A stretch of 64,000 nucleotides of DNA from Lacihabitans sp. CS3-21 (GCF_024343675.1 NZ_RJUD01000113.1:1-64000); one strand, 5' to 3'. Shown: positions 21,401 to 28,573, counted from the first letter of the stretch. Numbers and translations are program-made. Notes: generated by a model from the sequence alone, not told the origin.

Positions 21401-22273
21401 TTCTACAGTGTATTCATCTCCAGTGTACCACATAATTGGTACAGAGAAACAAGAGGTGGCCATATCATCTTCTGTCAAATCGGCATCACCTGGAACTGAA
21501 TCAATATCAGTGTCAGGACTCGTTTTTACTTCAGCCAAATTAAAAAATACACCTGAGCTAAGCGTCACACCGTTTATTTCTAACCTAACCGAATCTCCTC
21601 CTGCTAAACTTGGGACTGTCCAACTACCCACTCCAGTAGAGGTAATATAGGACCAAGACCCTCGAGTCTGAGTAGTTGAAATCGATCCTAAACCACCAAT
21701 TGGAATAATATCTTCAACAACTATATTAGTAGCTGTGGTATTTCCTTCATTTACCAAATACACCGTAAACTTTATTGGAGCACCCACAGACGGAGTAGTA
21801 TTACTTACCGACTGTCTAATAGCCAAGTCAACCTCAGCTCCAAATGCAGCTCCAGTTGAAATAAGAAAAACCACAACAGCCAATAAGTTATATTTATATC
21901 TCAAAAATACATTATTGAAAAATGACAATTTTTTTAGTTTTGGAATTTTTCTAAATACCCCTAGCATATATTGAACTAAGAAGCATATTGATTTTTTTAG
22001 TGTGAAAAGGTATTTCATTAGTTTAGGAAATAAAGAACTGTAATTTATATTTTTGTGTAATTTGGCTTGTATATCCATCGTATTAATACTACCATGCTCT
22101 GCAATTCCAATAGAAGATATATGCCCTTGGGCTGTAATTGAAAAATTATCACTTTCACCCAATAATTCATTAAGCAAGGAAAAATCCAAAATTGAAGTAT
22201 CCCCATCTTCAACAGTCAGTTGATGGCTTTTTTTGGTAGAAAATGATGTCTTCATTACGTATACTTTTTTCAT
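12500..22273 (-). CDS. Giant repeat protein with T9SS type B sorting domain
   Basis: A 3257-codon surface or secreted protein, probably an adhesin. Order: N-terminal extension (1 to about 128), hydrophobic signal segment (129-145, LLAVVVFLIS, cleavage likely at AFG/AEVD), four DUF11-like repeats (about 148-820), an SdrD B-like domain (about 826-940), an Ig-like spacer, two DUF11 repeats (about 1116-1370), ten tandem ~75-residue Cys-containing Ig-like repeats plus one Cys-free unit (about 1373-2200), a DUF11 repeat, five longer ~160-residue repeats (about 2320-3130), and a C-terminal gliding/CHU_C domain from about 3144 (GGVSPNGDGLND, then NRWGHLVF). The last is the type B T9SS sorting signal. 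Starts at Met86 (22018) or Met103 (21967) would give a more usual signal peptide; the full frame is kept. The next gene downstream is SprF-like. Acidic DxDxD segments (for example SDLDSNPNN) suggest calcium binding. Confidence 0.92.
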   Translation of the reverse strand: MKKVYVMKTSFSTKKSHQLTVEDGDTSILDFSLLNELLGESDNFSITAQGHISSIGIAEHGSINTMDIQAKLHKNINYSSLFPKLMKYLFTLKKSICFLVQYMLGVFRKIPKLKKLSFFNNVFLRYKYNLLAVVVFLISTGAAFGAEVDLAIRQSVSNTTPSVGAPIKFTVYLVNEGNTTATNIVVEDIIPIGGLGSISTTQTRGSWSYITSTGVGSWTVPSLAGGDSVRLEINGVTLSSGVFFNLAEVKTSPDTDIDSVPGDADLTEDDMATSCFSVPIMWYTGDEYTVEVPAPFSYGTGITWFRNNLPIGPGAAEATVNPDNSLTIRSIGSYTFTTSLTQCSATGCCPIILQQGPIFDLAFRKTPSSTTITAGGQVVYTLKAYNQGNINATNVQISDYIPTGLTLADANWTQVGNVATLNTPITTIVPSDSATRTITFNISPSYTGSISNSAEISSALGPIGQAVIDIDSDLDSNPNNNGTVVDNAINGNGKTGGDSDNSDIGTITVIPPPVFDLALRKTSVASSVVAGGQITFDFEIINQGNQNATNIQISDYIPTGLTLADANWTQVGSIATLVTPFSLLTAGSTTNLSITFNVSPSATGSITNSAEISSARGPAGQILTDFDSTPDANSTNDGVSQDDVITGNGKTGGDEDDFDISTINISQVAVYDLALQKTLLNPGPYYPGSNLTYKIDIYNQGTVMATEVQITDYIPNGLVLADPDWTQVGSTAVYNNPNLVILAGQMVPLTIDFVVSPSFSAGVIRNSAEISRARGPVGEAIVDFDSSPDNNQSNDGVSVDNAINQNGKTGGDEDDFDFGDITVTAFASVGNFVWQDTNQNGIQDVGEPGIDGVTVTLESPSGTFITNTTTASNGQYSFTGLIPGDYVIAFDRPSGYTSSSANSGGNDSIDSDANATTGKTGTYSLVAGQSNQTIDAGFYVQSCASISTIAALDSDICSGDSTYLTATSSNGIGINWYLVPSGGSAVFTTNSGQNHLVYPATSTVYYAQLSTVSPGCPTDRTPIALVVNQRPLSPVTDPSVEVCIGETANLNSHIVNGTTSSGGVFEWRVGNSSSSALVTNPLAAGAGTYYLFEKSLAGCYSNPAVLVVTSKNCAQIIDLSLLKTADKRAVNQNDNIVFTLQINNAGPDPATNVRIEDRLPSGLQFVSSSSLTNTSGLLSTVIPTIASGQTVYLTYTARAIIGGTIINVAEVASADQLDSDSTPGNGLTLNEDDDDDEVLTVTIPNPTADLSLQKLVNNSTPSVGDNVIYTVRISNLGPIAATNVEIKDILPSGLTLVSATGADQNLVLGNTVTASFATILANSSEEFYITATVTGSGSILNRAEVTKSDQLDPDSTPNNGGDEDDDDTYTITVQQPCNPTTPLISCANPYICPGENVSISAIGCNGIVVWSNGMTGNIITVNPTITTTYNARCQVGTCFSPNSNNVQIIVSSVAPPLVATSSTTVCAGGSVTLTASGCSGTVTWSNGMLGSSIVVSPTASVTNYTATCSVLTCVSNASNLVAVTITGSPVAPQLSVTNANICSGQSTTLSAALCTGVVTWSTGQTGSSITVSPLTTTNYTATCSVGSCVSSVSSPLVINVGTSQTPSILASKDNTCGGEPVTLTVSNCTGGILWSNGGTTLSISVTPTATTTYSVTCGTGTCAATAQKAVNVGGLGMTPTITSSSNNICANTPITLSATNCTGTITWSLTSNTAVTLGTGNTLEVSPITSVSYTATCATGTGCSGYASIAINVVINSAPPIVTCGAERICAGDSLVFTAHNCSGIVNWSNGSTGNIMVVRPVVNTTYSATCTINSCVSPASTPVLITVKTQTPTISATSETVCGGGNTTLTATGCTGTLRWSTGDSTVSITVSPSVQTSYSATCTVEGCVGVASKVINVGTIQAPTLTASSSSVCAGTPVVLTVTNCTSSVTWNTGQTGNTINVTPANSTTYSVTCGTASCSGTASVNITVAPAEVPVITTTNAFICSGQSTTLTASGCLGTLTWSTGATTASITVSPIANTTYTASCGTGSCIRSTSQEITVNSKTLPVVTASKDTVCANASVVLTATNCTNGLLWNTGATSTAITVTPAITTMYTATCGTGTCAAVDTITVTVSGTSIIEIPTITTSKTPTICLGDSVTLTASTSGLYTHLWSTGATTSSIKVKTSGTYTVQYINAGGCRSVNSAAVVVTANNCDTTQAVADIQVTISGNKTNVTIGDTVIYTIQIKNNGPSNATNVVVLNEVPEGLMILGGTPGLLTEGSNLKVTIPALAVGETKTYTYATELTKAGIISNVVKKISADQTDPVIINNMDEFTIECTTCQETCVSTAFKADTIRQTNGSYNIKFTALIKNCGNVALDSLELEENLSAMFPSPTQFTMVQKPTTNVGSTLVGNDGFNGSTNTAVLNRITSKLPTGKTDTVIFIINLLPMGTEGPYSTNTIAKAVGKTAFGINQTVSDVSNDGSVVVKALADPTVVRLFKSPSIAIVLSVKDTVKQGNGSYNVTFQAIVKNSGSVDLNNVIVTDTLSKYFGDPASFTMVGTPGLNLTSTLTSNPAFNGSSDPRLTLPSSNLPIGKQDTIIFIMNLVTGDKKEFQDQAIASGIGNLSNGTTSTVTDISNSGINPDAPGSVPTQLIFSTENQGSEITACVGVALTTVNKTKLSDGTYNVTYQAIVQNCGNLTLNNISICDTLSNTFSSPTEVKVVVKPFTSVGSTLAVDTSFNGVTNTCLLKSTSSSMIPGKIDTLKWTINVKLNSNNGPFRNNVTVKTTSPSGQIVSDVSNDGINPAPAGSNPTILNFNDNIPDELIGLAKKLVGITKVANRTKVFDIEFSFVMKNYGIVPFSKVQLQDNLAYTFGDKVIIDSVYIKDPESGLVANANYTGKGELTNVLADSLSSLPLNTTKTIGMVVRVDMSQADTLRYENIALGIGYFTDGSTSDPSADGTNPDTNLSGDPSDDSDPTVIDFTGLLDLTPITPLGIAKSVDTLGSADGSYLLTYKVIVKNFGAIALDSVQLTDDLDDVFSNKTQYVLIGVPTLSDSSTLKINTSFDGDTVKTLLVASQSKLPAGASDTITFKVKVMNNDLEAQTYLNTVNGTALSDTVLVSDKSTDGLVPDKNNDGNPGNDSEPTGITIGPGVADTTAVNVIVYGGVSPNGDGLNDVLVIKDKDNTVNLTEDDNISIFIYNRWGHLVFGSENYFKEFPQDVDSNEPNGWDGSSNTGVRLEKDKYVPDGTYYYVVSSTNPRLFGGKPYVNFITIKR

Positions 22274-22623
22274 TCAAGAAAACTAAAATCCTTAAAAAAA
22301 TAATAATTCTGGAACCGATTAGAGCCAATAAGCCCTACTCATGACTTTAATGTATCCAAAACTATGCCAATTAGAAAAAAATATATACTTATTTGATTGG
22401 GTAAAACATCAGATATGCAACATACTGATAATGTGACTCTTGCAGAAATTAAGTTTTAAATAAAAAACTCTACCTTTTAATAATATTTTGGGTAGGTTGT
22501 ATATAAAAGTGCTATATAGCATAGCTACTAAAACTATGCCAAAGGAATCCAATAAAATTTAGTAAGCGATGCCAAATTGATTTGAAAGTGCTAAAAACGA
22601 GAAGGTGATATTTCCCGAAAAAC
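22274..22623. other. Intergenic region upstream of the giant gene
   Basis: 350 AT-rich bases without a gene. A 13-base word, AAAACTATGCCAA, occurs twice (22358-22370 and about 22530-22542), with a shorter relative (GATGCCAAA) near 22567. On the minus strand the first copy includes TAGTTTTG (22357-22364), which fits the Bacteroidota -7 box TAnnTTTG. A short palindrome TGCTATATAGCA lies near 22510. These may be promoter and operator parts for the giant gene. Confidence 0.35.
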
Positions 22624-24921
22624 TTAAAAGTCTTTGCCTATGGAAATGTATAATTTTGGTTTTGAAAATGCTTTATCTTCCTTTCCTACTGCATAATCTG
22701 CTTTTACGAAAAGGCCTAAAATGGTGGTTCTTAAACCCAATCCCGTACCCATTAGAAAAGGGTTTTTAAAATTGGTGACTTCAGCAAAAAATGGACTGAT
22801 ACCATCTGTACCTATTAGTATGGTATTGAGGCTGTTTTGCCTACTGAAAGGCCCTTTATTTCCATTCCAGGCTGTTCCAATATCATAAAAAGCTACTAAT
22901 TGAAGACTTCTTAAAAAAGTACTAGACATCGAACTTCTAGGGAAATATTCAGCCAAATGGCCTCTAAGCTCAAAATTGGAAAGTATATAATTGTTGCCAA
23001 ACAATCTTGCGAAATCGAATCCTCGCAATTGACCTGGGAAATTATAAAATAATATGTCCCTAAAATCACCCGCTGGACCAGGCAAAAGTCCTTGGGCATC
23101 ATAAATGGTACGATTAACAGTATTTTCAGCCCCACCTAAATAAGAAAATTTAGGTGAATTCCCCATAGACCTACCAAGATTAAATCTACCTGCTAACACC
23201 AAGCCTTTGACTAGCTTTTGATAATGTCTAAGGTCAAAGTTTAAGCTTTCAAAATTTTGCTTATTGTCTTTAAAGTTGATATTTTTTTCCACTGAAAACC
23301 TACCCTTGGTTCCTAAGTCTATTCCGTTTGAATTGGTTTTGGTGTTGTCATATACCAAATGTGCCCCTCCAGATATGTAAAGATTATTTAAACTTTCTCT
23401 TCCTGGTAATTCATAGTCAATGTCAGTTGCTTTCAAAATCGACGGAACAAACTCGAATTTTAAGTTTTCAGAAAACGGATAAATTACACTAACAGAAAAC
23501 TTCTGAGATACAATTCTACGCGAAAGCAATATAGTTTTGTCTGATTGAGGATAAATTTTAAGGGGCCTAAACAAATAATTATTATCCTCGTCTATCCCTT
23601 CAAAATTTATAGACCGCTTCTCAAACTTAAACACATAATCTATCTTTTTAGAAAAATTACCATAAGAAAGTGTATAATCATAATTTTTAAAAAATGGAGC
23701 AGAAGGACGCACGTAAGTCTTCAACATAAAAACATTATTCTCTAACAAATCATTGAACATCAACTTATAACCTACACCAAATCTACGTGCGGGGTCTATA
23801 AGAATGTCTAGGTCGTTGCCACCAGAAACCAATAAGTTGTTATAAGATTTAACTTGACTGAGTTTAAATGCATCCCCCGATTTTTTCAAGACATCACTTT
23901 TGATATCCTCGATTCCTAAATTTGGAACGTCTTCAGTTTTCTTTAAAAGCTTGAATTTTTGAATATTAACTTCATCAAATACGTAATTATCAGTGTCTAT
24001 CTCCCCACTTTTTAGATTTGAGATGGTATTTCCAACTACCGGTTTTATTTCTTCTTGTTTTGTGAGTTCTTTAAGAGGTTCTTTTAAAACACTACCTTCT
24101 AAATAAAATGCACGCCATTCTCTTTGAAACTTGGTGAATGATAATCCCAGCGTACTGGTAATACTAGACTGTTCATTTCGAATAATACGCGTGAGATTTA
24201 AAATATTTGATATATTATCCTTACCGTATTTTATGGCTATATAATGCCAAATTGACTGACCAATGAGCTCTGCATCTTTGCCACGCAACTGTGAAAGCTT
24301 ATGATGCTGATTTTCAGCAATTACAGTTTTAAACTGTTCGTACTTTGATGAATTATCAGATTCTGCTATGTAAGCAGAAATACCGCTAATGTACCAATCT
24401 GGCACCATAAGTAACAACTGACTTTGTACAGCTTCTTTCAAACTCCCCCCGTAGAGCATATCATATACAAACAAATTAGCTATTTCTTTTATGAGCTGAT
24501 TATAAAACAAAGAATCACTCTTTTTATATGGAAGCTGAACCCTAGCCTTTGAAAGATTCAAGATCCCGCCATCCAAATCTAATGGAGCGGTGTTGCCTAT
24601 ATTACTTTGTTTTTGATCTTCTGGCGAGTTATAAATAAAAACTTTCATGACCGAAAAAGGCGTGTAGCCAAGAGTTTCAGTCACTTTTTCGTATTCTTCT
24701 TCGGCTTTTTTAGCTGCTTTTTTGGCTAAATCCTCCCCCCCTCTGTAGAAATTAAACTCGAAGTTGTTGCTTTTAATGGTTTTCCAGTCAAATCGTTTTT
24801 TTTGAATTTTACTTTTGCCAAACTCCTCCCCTGTCACGCCATAATAACGTTGAGCAAATGATGTAAAACTCAGAAAAACCGACAAAACCCCAGTAAAAAG
24901 TAATGTTTTTATAGACTTCAT
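22624..24921 (-). CDS. MA-peptidase-like domain fused to an Omp85/BamA-like barrel
   Basis: A 765-residue outer-membrane protein with a signal peptide (TLLFTGVLSVFLSFTSFAQ). Residues about 45-280 resemble the peptidase-MA-like domain found at the front of Cytophagales proteins often labelled TolB-like: WKTIKSNNFEFNFYRGGEDL, then LIKEIANLF where an active enzyme would have HExxH, and VPDWYISGISAY where the third ligand motif would read WxxEG. Both metal-binding histidines and the downstream Glu are replaced (KEIAN at 145-149; DWYISG at 175-180), so it should not be catalytic. From about 380 to the end the sequence is beta-rich and ends like a BamA/D15 surface-antigen barrel (GTGLGLRTTILGLFVKADYA, then IGKDF). 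Typical PD40 repeats are not obvious. It lies 44 bases after the FAD oxidoreductase. Substrate or partner unknown. Confidence 0.7.
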   Translation of the reverse strand: MKSIKTLLFTGVLSVFLSFTSFAQRYYGVTGEEFGKSKIQKKRFDWKTIKSNNFEFNFYRGGEDLAKKAAKKAEEEYEKVTETLGYTPFSVMKVFIYNSPEDQKQSNIGNTAPLDLDGGILNLSKARVQLPYKKSDSLFYNQLIKEIANLFVYDMLYGGSLKEAVQSQLLLMVPDWYISGISAYIAESDNSSKYEQFKTVIAENQHHKLSQLRGKDAELIGQSIWHYIAIKYGKDNISNILNLTRIIRNEQSSITSTLGLSFTKFQREWRAFYLEGSVLKEPLKELTKQEEIKPVVGNTISNLKSGEIDTDNYVFDEVNIQKFKLLKKTEDVPNLGIEDIKSDVLKKSGDAFKLSQVKSYNNLLVSGGNDLDILIDPARRFGVGYKLMFNDLLENNVFMLKTYVRPSAPFFKNYDYTLSYGNFSKKIDYVFKFEKRSINFEGIDEDNNYLFRPLKIYPQSDKTILLSRRIVSQKFSVSVIYPFSENLKFEFVPSILKATDIDYELPGRESLNNLYISGGAHLVYDNTKTNSNGIDLGTKGRFSVEKNINFKDNKQNFESLNFDLRHYQKLVKGLVLAGRFNLGRSMGNSPKFSYLGGAENTVNRTIYDAQGLLPGPAGDFRDILFYNFPGQLRGFDFARLFGNNYILSNFELRGHLAEYFPRSSMSSTFLRSLQLVAFYDIGTAWNGNKGPFSRQNSLNTILIGTDGISPFFAEVTNFKNPFLMGTGLGLRTTILGLFVKADYAVGKEDKAFSKPKLYISIGKDF

Positions 24922-24965
24922 TAGTTTAAGAAAAGGTCAAGAATTCGAACGAAACCAATTTATTA

Positions 24966-26036
24966 TTACGAATATAACGCATAATGCCTCTCAATGTTTG
25001 CTTCGGGATTAATATCTTTTTGTTGAAAAATAAAATCCAAGAGTTGTTTTACAAAATACGGTGCCAGAGAAACGCCCTTGGTGCCAAGTCCATTGAAAAT
25101 ATACATGTACTTATAAGCAGGATGTTTTCCCAAAATAGGCCTTCGATCTTTGGTAGATGGCCTCACTCCAGCTTGTTGAGAAGTCACCTCAAATGCTGTT
25201 TTGAGTACCTTTTGGACATTGAAGAGTAATTCTTCTTTTCCATTCTCTGTATTTTCAAAATCAAGTTCATGCCAGCTGTAGGTAGCTCCAACTCTCACTT
25301 TATCGCCACCAAGCGGCATTATCCATTTCCCTTGATTTACAATTGGTTTTATCTCATAATCTTTGATAGTGCCAAGAAGCGTTTCTCCTTTAACTGGATT
25401 GAATGGTAGCCAACTAAAAAATGGATTATTTATGACGTTGAAGCCCTCACAAAAAATTATCTTTTCAGCAAAAATATCTTCATAATAAAAGCCTTCGTTC
25501 TCAATTTTCAATCTGATGTGGTCAAACTTTCCTGCGTTAAACGAATCATTAGACTTTAATTTCTCTTTTATTTTGGTCAGCAAAATGGGTACATCTAACC
25601 ATCCTGCCTTTTCAGTAAACATACCACCCAAATTCGCCTCAAAGTGGGGAGAGAAGGCTGAAGTATCTTCCAAAACTTTTATATAATCTTTTAGTTGATG
25701 TTTTTCAATTTGATTCAGAAAGTTTATCTTGCTTTCTTCATTTGCGAAAGGCCTGAACAAACCCGTTTGATGAAAAAAACTAGCCTTAAAATCCAATTCC
25801 AAGCCGCGATAATAATCAAATAACAAACCAAAAAGCTCTTCAATTAACCATGTTTTTGCCAAATATTTACCTGTAACGGGATTTACCATTCCACCAGCTA
25901 CCATGCTCGAAGATTTCATGCTTAGATCTTCAAAAACTAAAATCTTCTGACCATAATTGAGTAACTCATTTGCCAAAAGTGAACCAGCTAAACCGCTTCC
26001 TACTATTAAAAAATCGTATTTTTTCAAGCTTTCCAT
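24966..26036 (-). CDS. FAD-dependent oxidoreductase (DAO family)
   Basis: A 356-residue flavoprotein with an N-terminal dinucleotide-binding motif (FLIVGSGLAGSLLANELL, about 10-27) and the DAO-family segment SSMVAGGMVNPVTGKYLAKT. The C-terminal part has the second FAD-contact region (GVRPSTKDRRPILGKHP, then NGLGTKGVSLAP). This resembles D-amino-acid-oxidase-like enzymes and the oxidase half of MnmC, but the MnmC methyltransferase half is absent. No signal peptide, so cytoplasmic. Its first codons overlap the end of cmk by 13 bases, indicating translational coupling, though cmk gives no hint about substrate. Substrate unknown. Confidence 0.8.
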   Translation of the reverse strand: MESLKKYDFLIVGSGLAGSLLANELLNYGQKILVFEDLSMKSSSMVAGGMVNPVTGKYLAKTWLIEELFGLLFDYYRGLELDFKASFFHQTGLFRPFANEESKINFLNQIEKHQLKDYIKVLEDTSAFSPHFEANLGGMFTEKAGWLDVPILLTKIKEKLKSNDSFNAGKFDHIRLKIENEGFYYEDIFAEKIIFCEGFNVINNPFFSWLPFNPVKGETLLGTIKDYEIKPIVNQGKWIMPLGGDKVRVGATYSWHELDFENTENGKEELLFNVQKVLKTAFEVTSQQAGVRPSTKDRRPILGKHPAYKYMYIFNGLGTKGVSLAPYFVKQLLDFIFQQKDINPEANIERHYALYS

Positions 26037-26713
26037 TTTTTAAGCACCACCATGTCTGCCATTAGAATAACTTGGTCTACTTGTTCATCGAGCGTCATAA
26101 AAGTGGTATCAATTACCACCGCATCTTCTGCTTTTTTTAATGGGCTTTCAGTTCTTGTGGTATCAATAACATCACGCTTTTTGATGTTTTCGAGTATATC
26201 TTCCAAGTCAAGTACTTCTCCTTTTGTCATTAATTCTATCTGTCGGCGATGTGCTCGTATAAATGGATCAGCTGTCATAAAAATCTTCAGTTCTGCGTCA
26301 GGAAACACAACAGTTCCAATATCTCTGCCATCCATTACAAAACCTTTTTTCTTACCCATTTTTCGCTGTTGATCTACCATAGCATGTCTCACAGCAGCTA
26401 TTGCACTTACCTCACTTACTTTGTCTGCCACATAAAGTTTCCGAATTTCATCCTCCACATTTAGTCCATTCAAATAGGTCTGGTTCTGCCCAACTGCATT
26501 AATTCTAAACTCAATAGTTATATTATTTAAAGCGGTCTCAACTTCCTTAGAATTTGACAAAGACACATGATTCTGAATAAAATATAGCGTTACCGCTCTA
26601 TACATCGCCCCAGTATCAATATAACTGTACCCCATGCTGGCAGCTGCCTTTTTGGCAGTGGTGCTTTTTCCGCATGAAGAATATCCGTCGATGGCAATTA
26701 TTATTTTTGACAT
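26024..26713 (-). CDS. cmk: Cytidylate kinase
   Basis: Phosphorylates CMP and dCMP with ATP in pyrimidine salvage and nucleotide recycling; cytoplasmic. The 229-residue length is normal. Visible motifs are the P-loop GYSSCGKST (10-18), the substrate segment YIDTGAMYRAVTLYF, the family signature FVMDGRDIGTVVFPDAELKI, and FMTADPFIRAHRR followed by the lid (KKRDVIDTTRTESPLKKAED). It ends inside the start of the FAD oxidoreductase gene and lies about 90 bases downstream of miaA; all three are on the minus strand and may share transcripts. Confidence 0.95.
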   Translation of the reverse strand: MSKIIIAIDGYSSCGKSTTAKKAAASMGYSYIDTGAMYRAVTLYFIQNHVSLSNSKEVETALNNITIEFRINAVGQNQTYLNGLNVEDEIRKLYVADKVSEVSAIAAVRHAMVDQQRKMGKKKGFVMDGRDIGTVVFPDAELKIFMTADPFIRAHRRQIELMTKGEVLDLEDILENIKKRDVIDTTRTESPLKKAEDAVVIDTTFMTLDEQVDQVILMADMVVLKKWKA

Positions 26714-26805
26714 ATTTTATATTTTTTTGGAAGCTGGTATTTTCTGTTAATCCAGAAATAAAAATAGTGTTTCTTGGTTAATTTTTGCAGGATTAATTGA
26801 GTTTT

Positions 26806-27705
26806 TTATATAATCTTGTTAGATATAAACTCCTTAACGCTTTCAAAAGCTTGAGCATCAAACCATTCGAATTTATCTTTATTTTTAAACCAAGTCATCT
26901 GCCTTTTAGCATATCGACGTGTATTTCTTTTGATAAGTTCAACCATTGTGGCATAGTCATATTCACCATCAAAATACCCAAATACCTCTTTATACCCTAC
27001 TGTTTGGAGTGCGTTTTTAGATCTAAAATTCCTAAGAGCATCCACTTCATTCAATAATCCATCTTCCAACATTTTATCCACCCTCTGATTGATTCGTTCG
27101 TAAAGTTCGTTTCTTGGCCGCTCTATTCCTATCTTAATAATTTCATAAAAATGCTCTTTCTGAGTCTTTTTCTTGAAACTTGTGTAGGTTTTCCCGGTAC
27201 TTAAGCAAACCTCCAAAGCTCTTATTAAACGTTGCGTGTTTTGAATATCTAAGCTCAAATAAGCCTCCGGATCTAAAATTTTTAACTCATTTTGTATTAC
27301 TTCTTTTTCACCGTTTTCTAGCCTCTTCATTAAATCAGCTCTTAAATCAATGGGTGCTTCTGGCATATCATCCAATCCGTTAACCACTGCGTCAACAAAC
27401 AATCCAGAGCCTCCTGTCATTATAACTACATTGTTTTTTTTAAAATATTCTTCTAAAAAAACACTCAAGTCTCTCTCAAAATCGCCAGCACTAAACAATT
27501 GTTCGATACCCTGAGAATCAATAAAATGGTGTTTAATTCCATTCATTTCCTTCCAGCTAGGTTTGGCCGTACCAATGCTCAGCTCCTTATAAAACTGCCG
27601 TGAGTCACAGGAAACTATATCACAAACCAACCATTTTGCGAGTTTTACACACAAATCAGTCTTGCCAACGGCTGTTGGTCCAACAATTATTATTAAAGTA
27701 GGCAA
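26806..27705 (-). CDS. miaA: tRNA dimethylallyltransferase
   Basis: Transfers a dimethylallyl group to adenosine 37 of tRNAs reading UNN codons. The 299-residue protein has the P-loop GPTAVGKT (9-16), the conserved SCDSRQFYKELSIGTAKP (with the Asp/Ser region that binds the target base), the HHFID segment, the GGSGLFVDA motif and the QNTQRLIRALEV segment; the C-terminal RYAKRQMTWFKN is also diagnostic. The start at 27705 fits the family N-terminus (MPTLIIIVGPTA). The gene is divergent from the DUF4230 gene; the 85 bases between them must hold both promoters. Confidence 0.95.
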   Translation of the reverse strand: MPTLIIIVGPTAVGKTDLCVKLAKWLVCDIVSCDSRQFYKELSIGTAKPSWKEMNGIKHHFIDSQGIEQLFSAGDFERDLSVFLEEYFKKNNVVIMTGGSGLFVDAVVNGLDDMPEAPIDLRADLMKRLENGEKEVIQNELKILDPEAYLSLDIQNTQRLIRALEVCLSTGKTYTSFKKKTQKEHFYEIIKIGIERPRNELYERINQRVDKMLEDGLLNEVDALRNFRSKNALQTVGYKEVFGYFDGEYDYATMVELIKRNTRRYAKRQMTWFKNKDKFEWFDAQAFESVKEFISNKII

Positions 27706-27739
27706 TTTGGCTTCGATAAGGAATTCTGTAATTTTTGAA

Positions 27740-27747
27740 CAAATTTA
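27740..27747 (-). promoter_or_regulatory. Candidate -7 box for miaA
   Basis: Minus-strand TAAATTTG fits TAnnTTTG and lies 35 bases upstream of the miaA ATG. A TTTG at 27773-27776 (minus strand) is 25 bases further upstream, slightly longer than the usual 17-23 spacing to the -33 element. Confidence 0.35.
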
Positions 27748-27790
27748 TGAATATGTTCTTAATTTAGATTTTCAAATCACAAAATACAAC

Positions 27791-28450
27791 ATGGAATTTC
27801 TTTTATTCATCATAGCTTTGGCTGTTGGAAGCTTGGCTTCATGGCAGGTTTTTAACTGGATATACGGTAAAAAGCTTAAAGACAATACAGAAAGTTTAAG
27901 AGTAGAATCCAACGTTTTGCTTGAAAGAATTGAAAAAGTATTTAAAGTAGTATTGGCGGAAGGATATTTCACAGAAATCTATGACCATAATTCCAAAAAG
28001 GAGTTTTGGGGACTGTTTAAATCAAGCAACAAAGCATTGGTGGTGGCAAAAGCGAAAGTATCTGTAGGATATGATTTCAGCAAAATGAAGTTTAGTAGAG
28101 AGAATTCGGAAAGAAAACTTGTAATTGAAGAGTTTGCTCCCGCCGAGATACTTTCAGTCGATACAGATTATAAATTTTACGATATCAATCAAGGACTTTT
28201 GAGCAAATTTAACAACGAGGATTATACCTCTATACTGGCAGAAGCAAAAAAAATGATGCAAGAAAAAGCACAAGAAAGTGATTTGCCCTTAATAGCTGCC
28301 AACCAAGTGAAAGTAATGATGAAACAATTAGCCGCCTCTATGAACTGGGAGTTGGAAATAAAAGAGATTGGCGGTAAAAAGACCATTTTGCTCGAAGACC
28401 AAGAGATTCTACCAAAAGTACTCGAAAAAGCGTCTTTTAAAGAGATTTGA
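27791..28450 (+). CDS. DUF4230 domain protein, membrane-anchored
   Basis: A 219-residue protein with one N-terminal membrane segment (FLLFIIALAVGSLASWQVFN) followed by a short coiled region (NTESLRVESNVLLERIEKVF) and the DUF4230 core (KALVVAKAKVSVGYDFSKM, then LSVDTDYKFYD). The family is widespread in Bacteroidota and has no established function. The frame is open further upstream to 27662, but that would overlap the start of miaA on the other strand, so I use the ATG at 27791 directly before the membrane segment. It stands alone; a hairpin about 90 bases downstream probably ends the transcript. Confidence 0.82.
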   Translation: MEFLLFIIALAVGSLASWQVFNWIYGKKLKDNTESLRVESNVLLERIEKVFKVVLAEGYFTEIYDHNSKKEFWGLFKSSNKALVVAKAKVSVGYDFSKMKFSRENSERKLVIEEFAPAEILSVDTDYKFYDINQGLLSKFNNEDYTSILAEAKKMMQEKAQESDLPLIAANQVKVMMKQLAASMNWELEIKEIGGKKTILLEDQEILPKVLEKASFKEI

Positions 28451-28541
28451 AATTTGCAAAACTTCTCTATCGTTAAATTTAAAAATCAAATATTCAGGAG
28501 AATAAAGACTTTATAAATAAAGCTCAAAAGCATTCAATGCT

Positions 28542-28567
28542 AAAGATTTTTCGGTCAAAAAATCTTT
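28542..28567 (+). terminator. AT-rich terminator-like hairpin
   Basis: Perfect 10-bp stem AAAGATTTTT / AAAAATCTTT with a six-base loop, 92 bases past the DUF4230 stop and just upstream of the -7 box of the next gene. It could end the DUF4230 transcript; the weak AT stem makes this uncertain. Confidence 0.45.
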
Positions 28568-28573
28568 TATGAT

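Noticed and set aside
13812-21974. Many plus-strand frames opposite the giant gene, up to 150 codons
   Set aside because: Composition follows from the reverse of Thr/Val/Asn-rich repeats; they recur at the same phase in each repeat and have no motifs.
22274-22623. tRNA or small RNA gene in this gap (and in the other long gaps)
   Set aside because: No cloverleaf, CCA end or T-loop GTTCRA-type motif was found by eye; only short repeats and promoter-like boxes.
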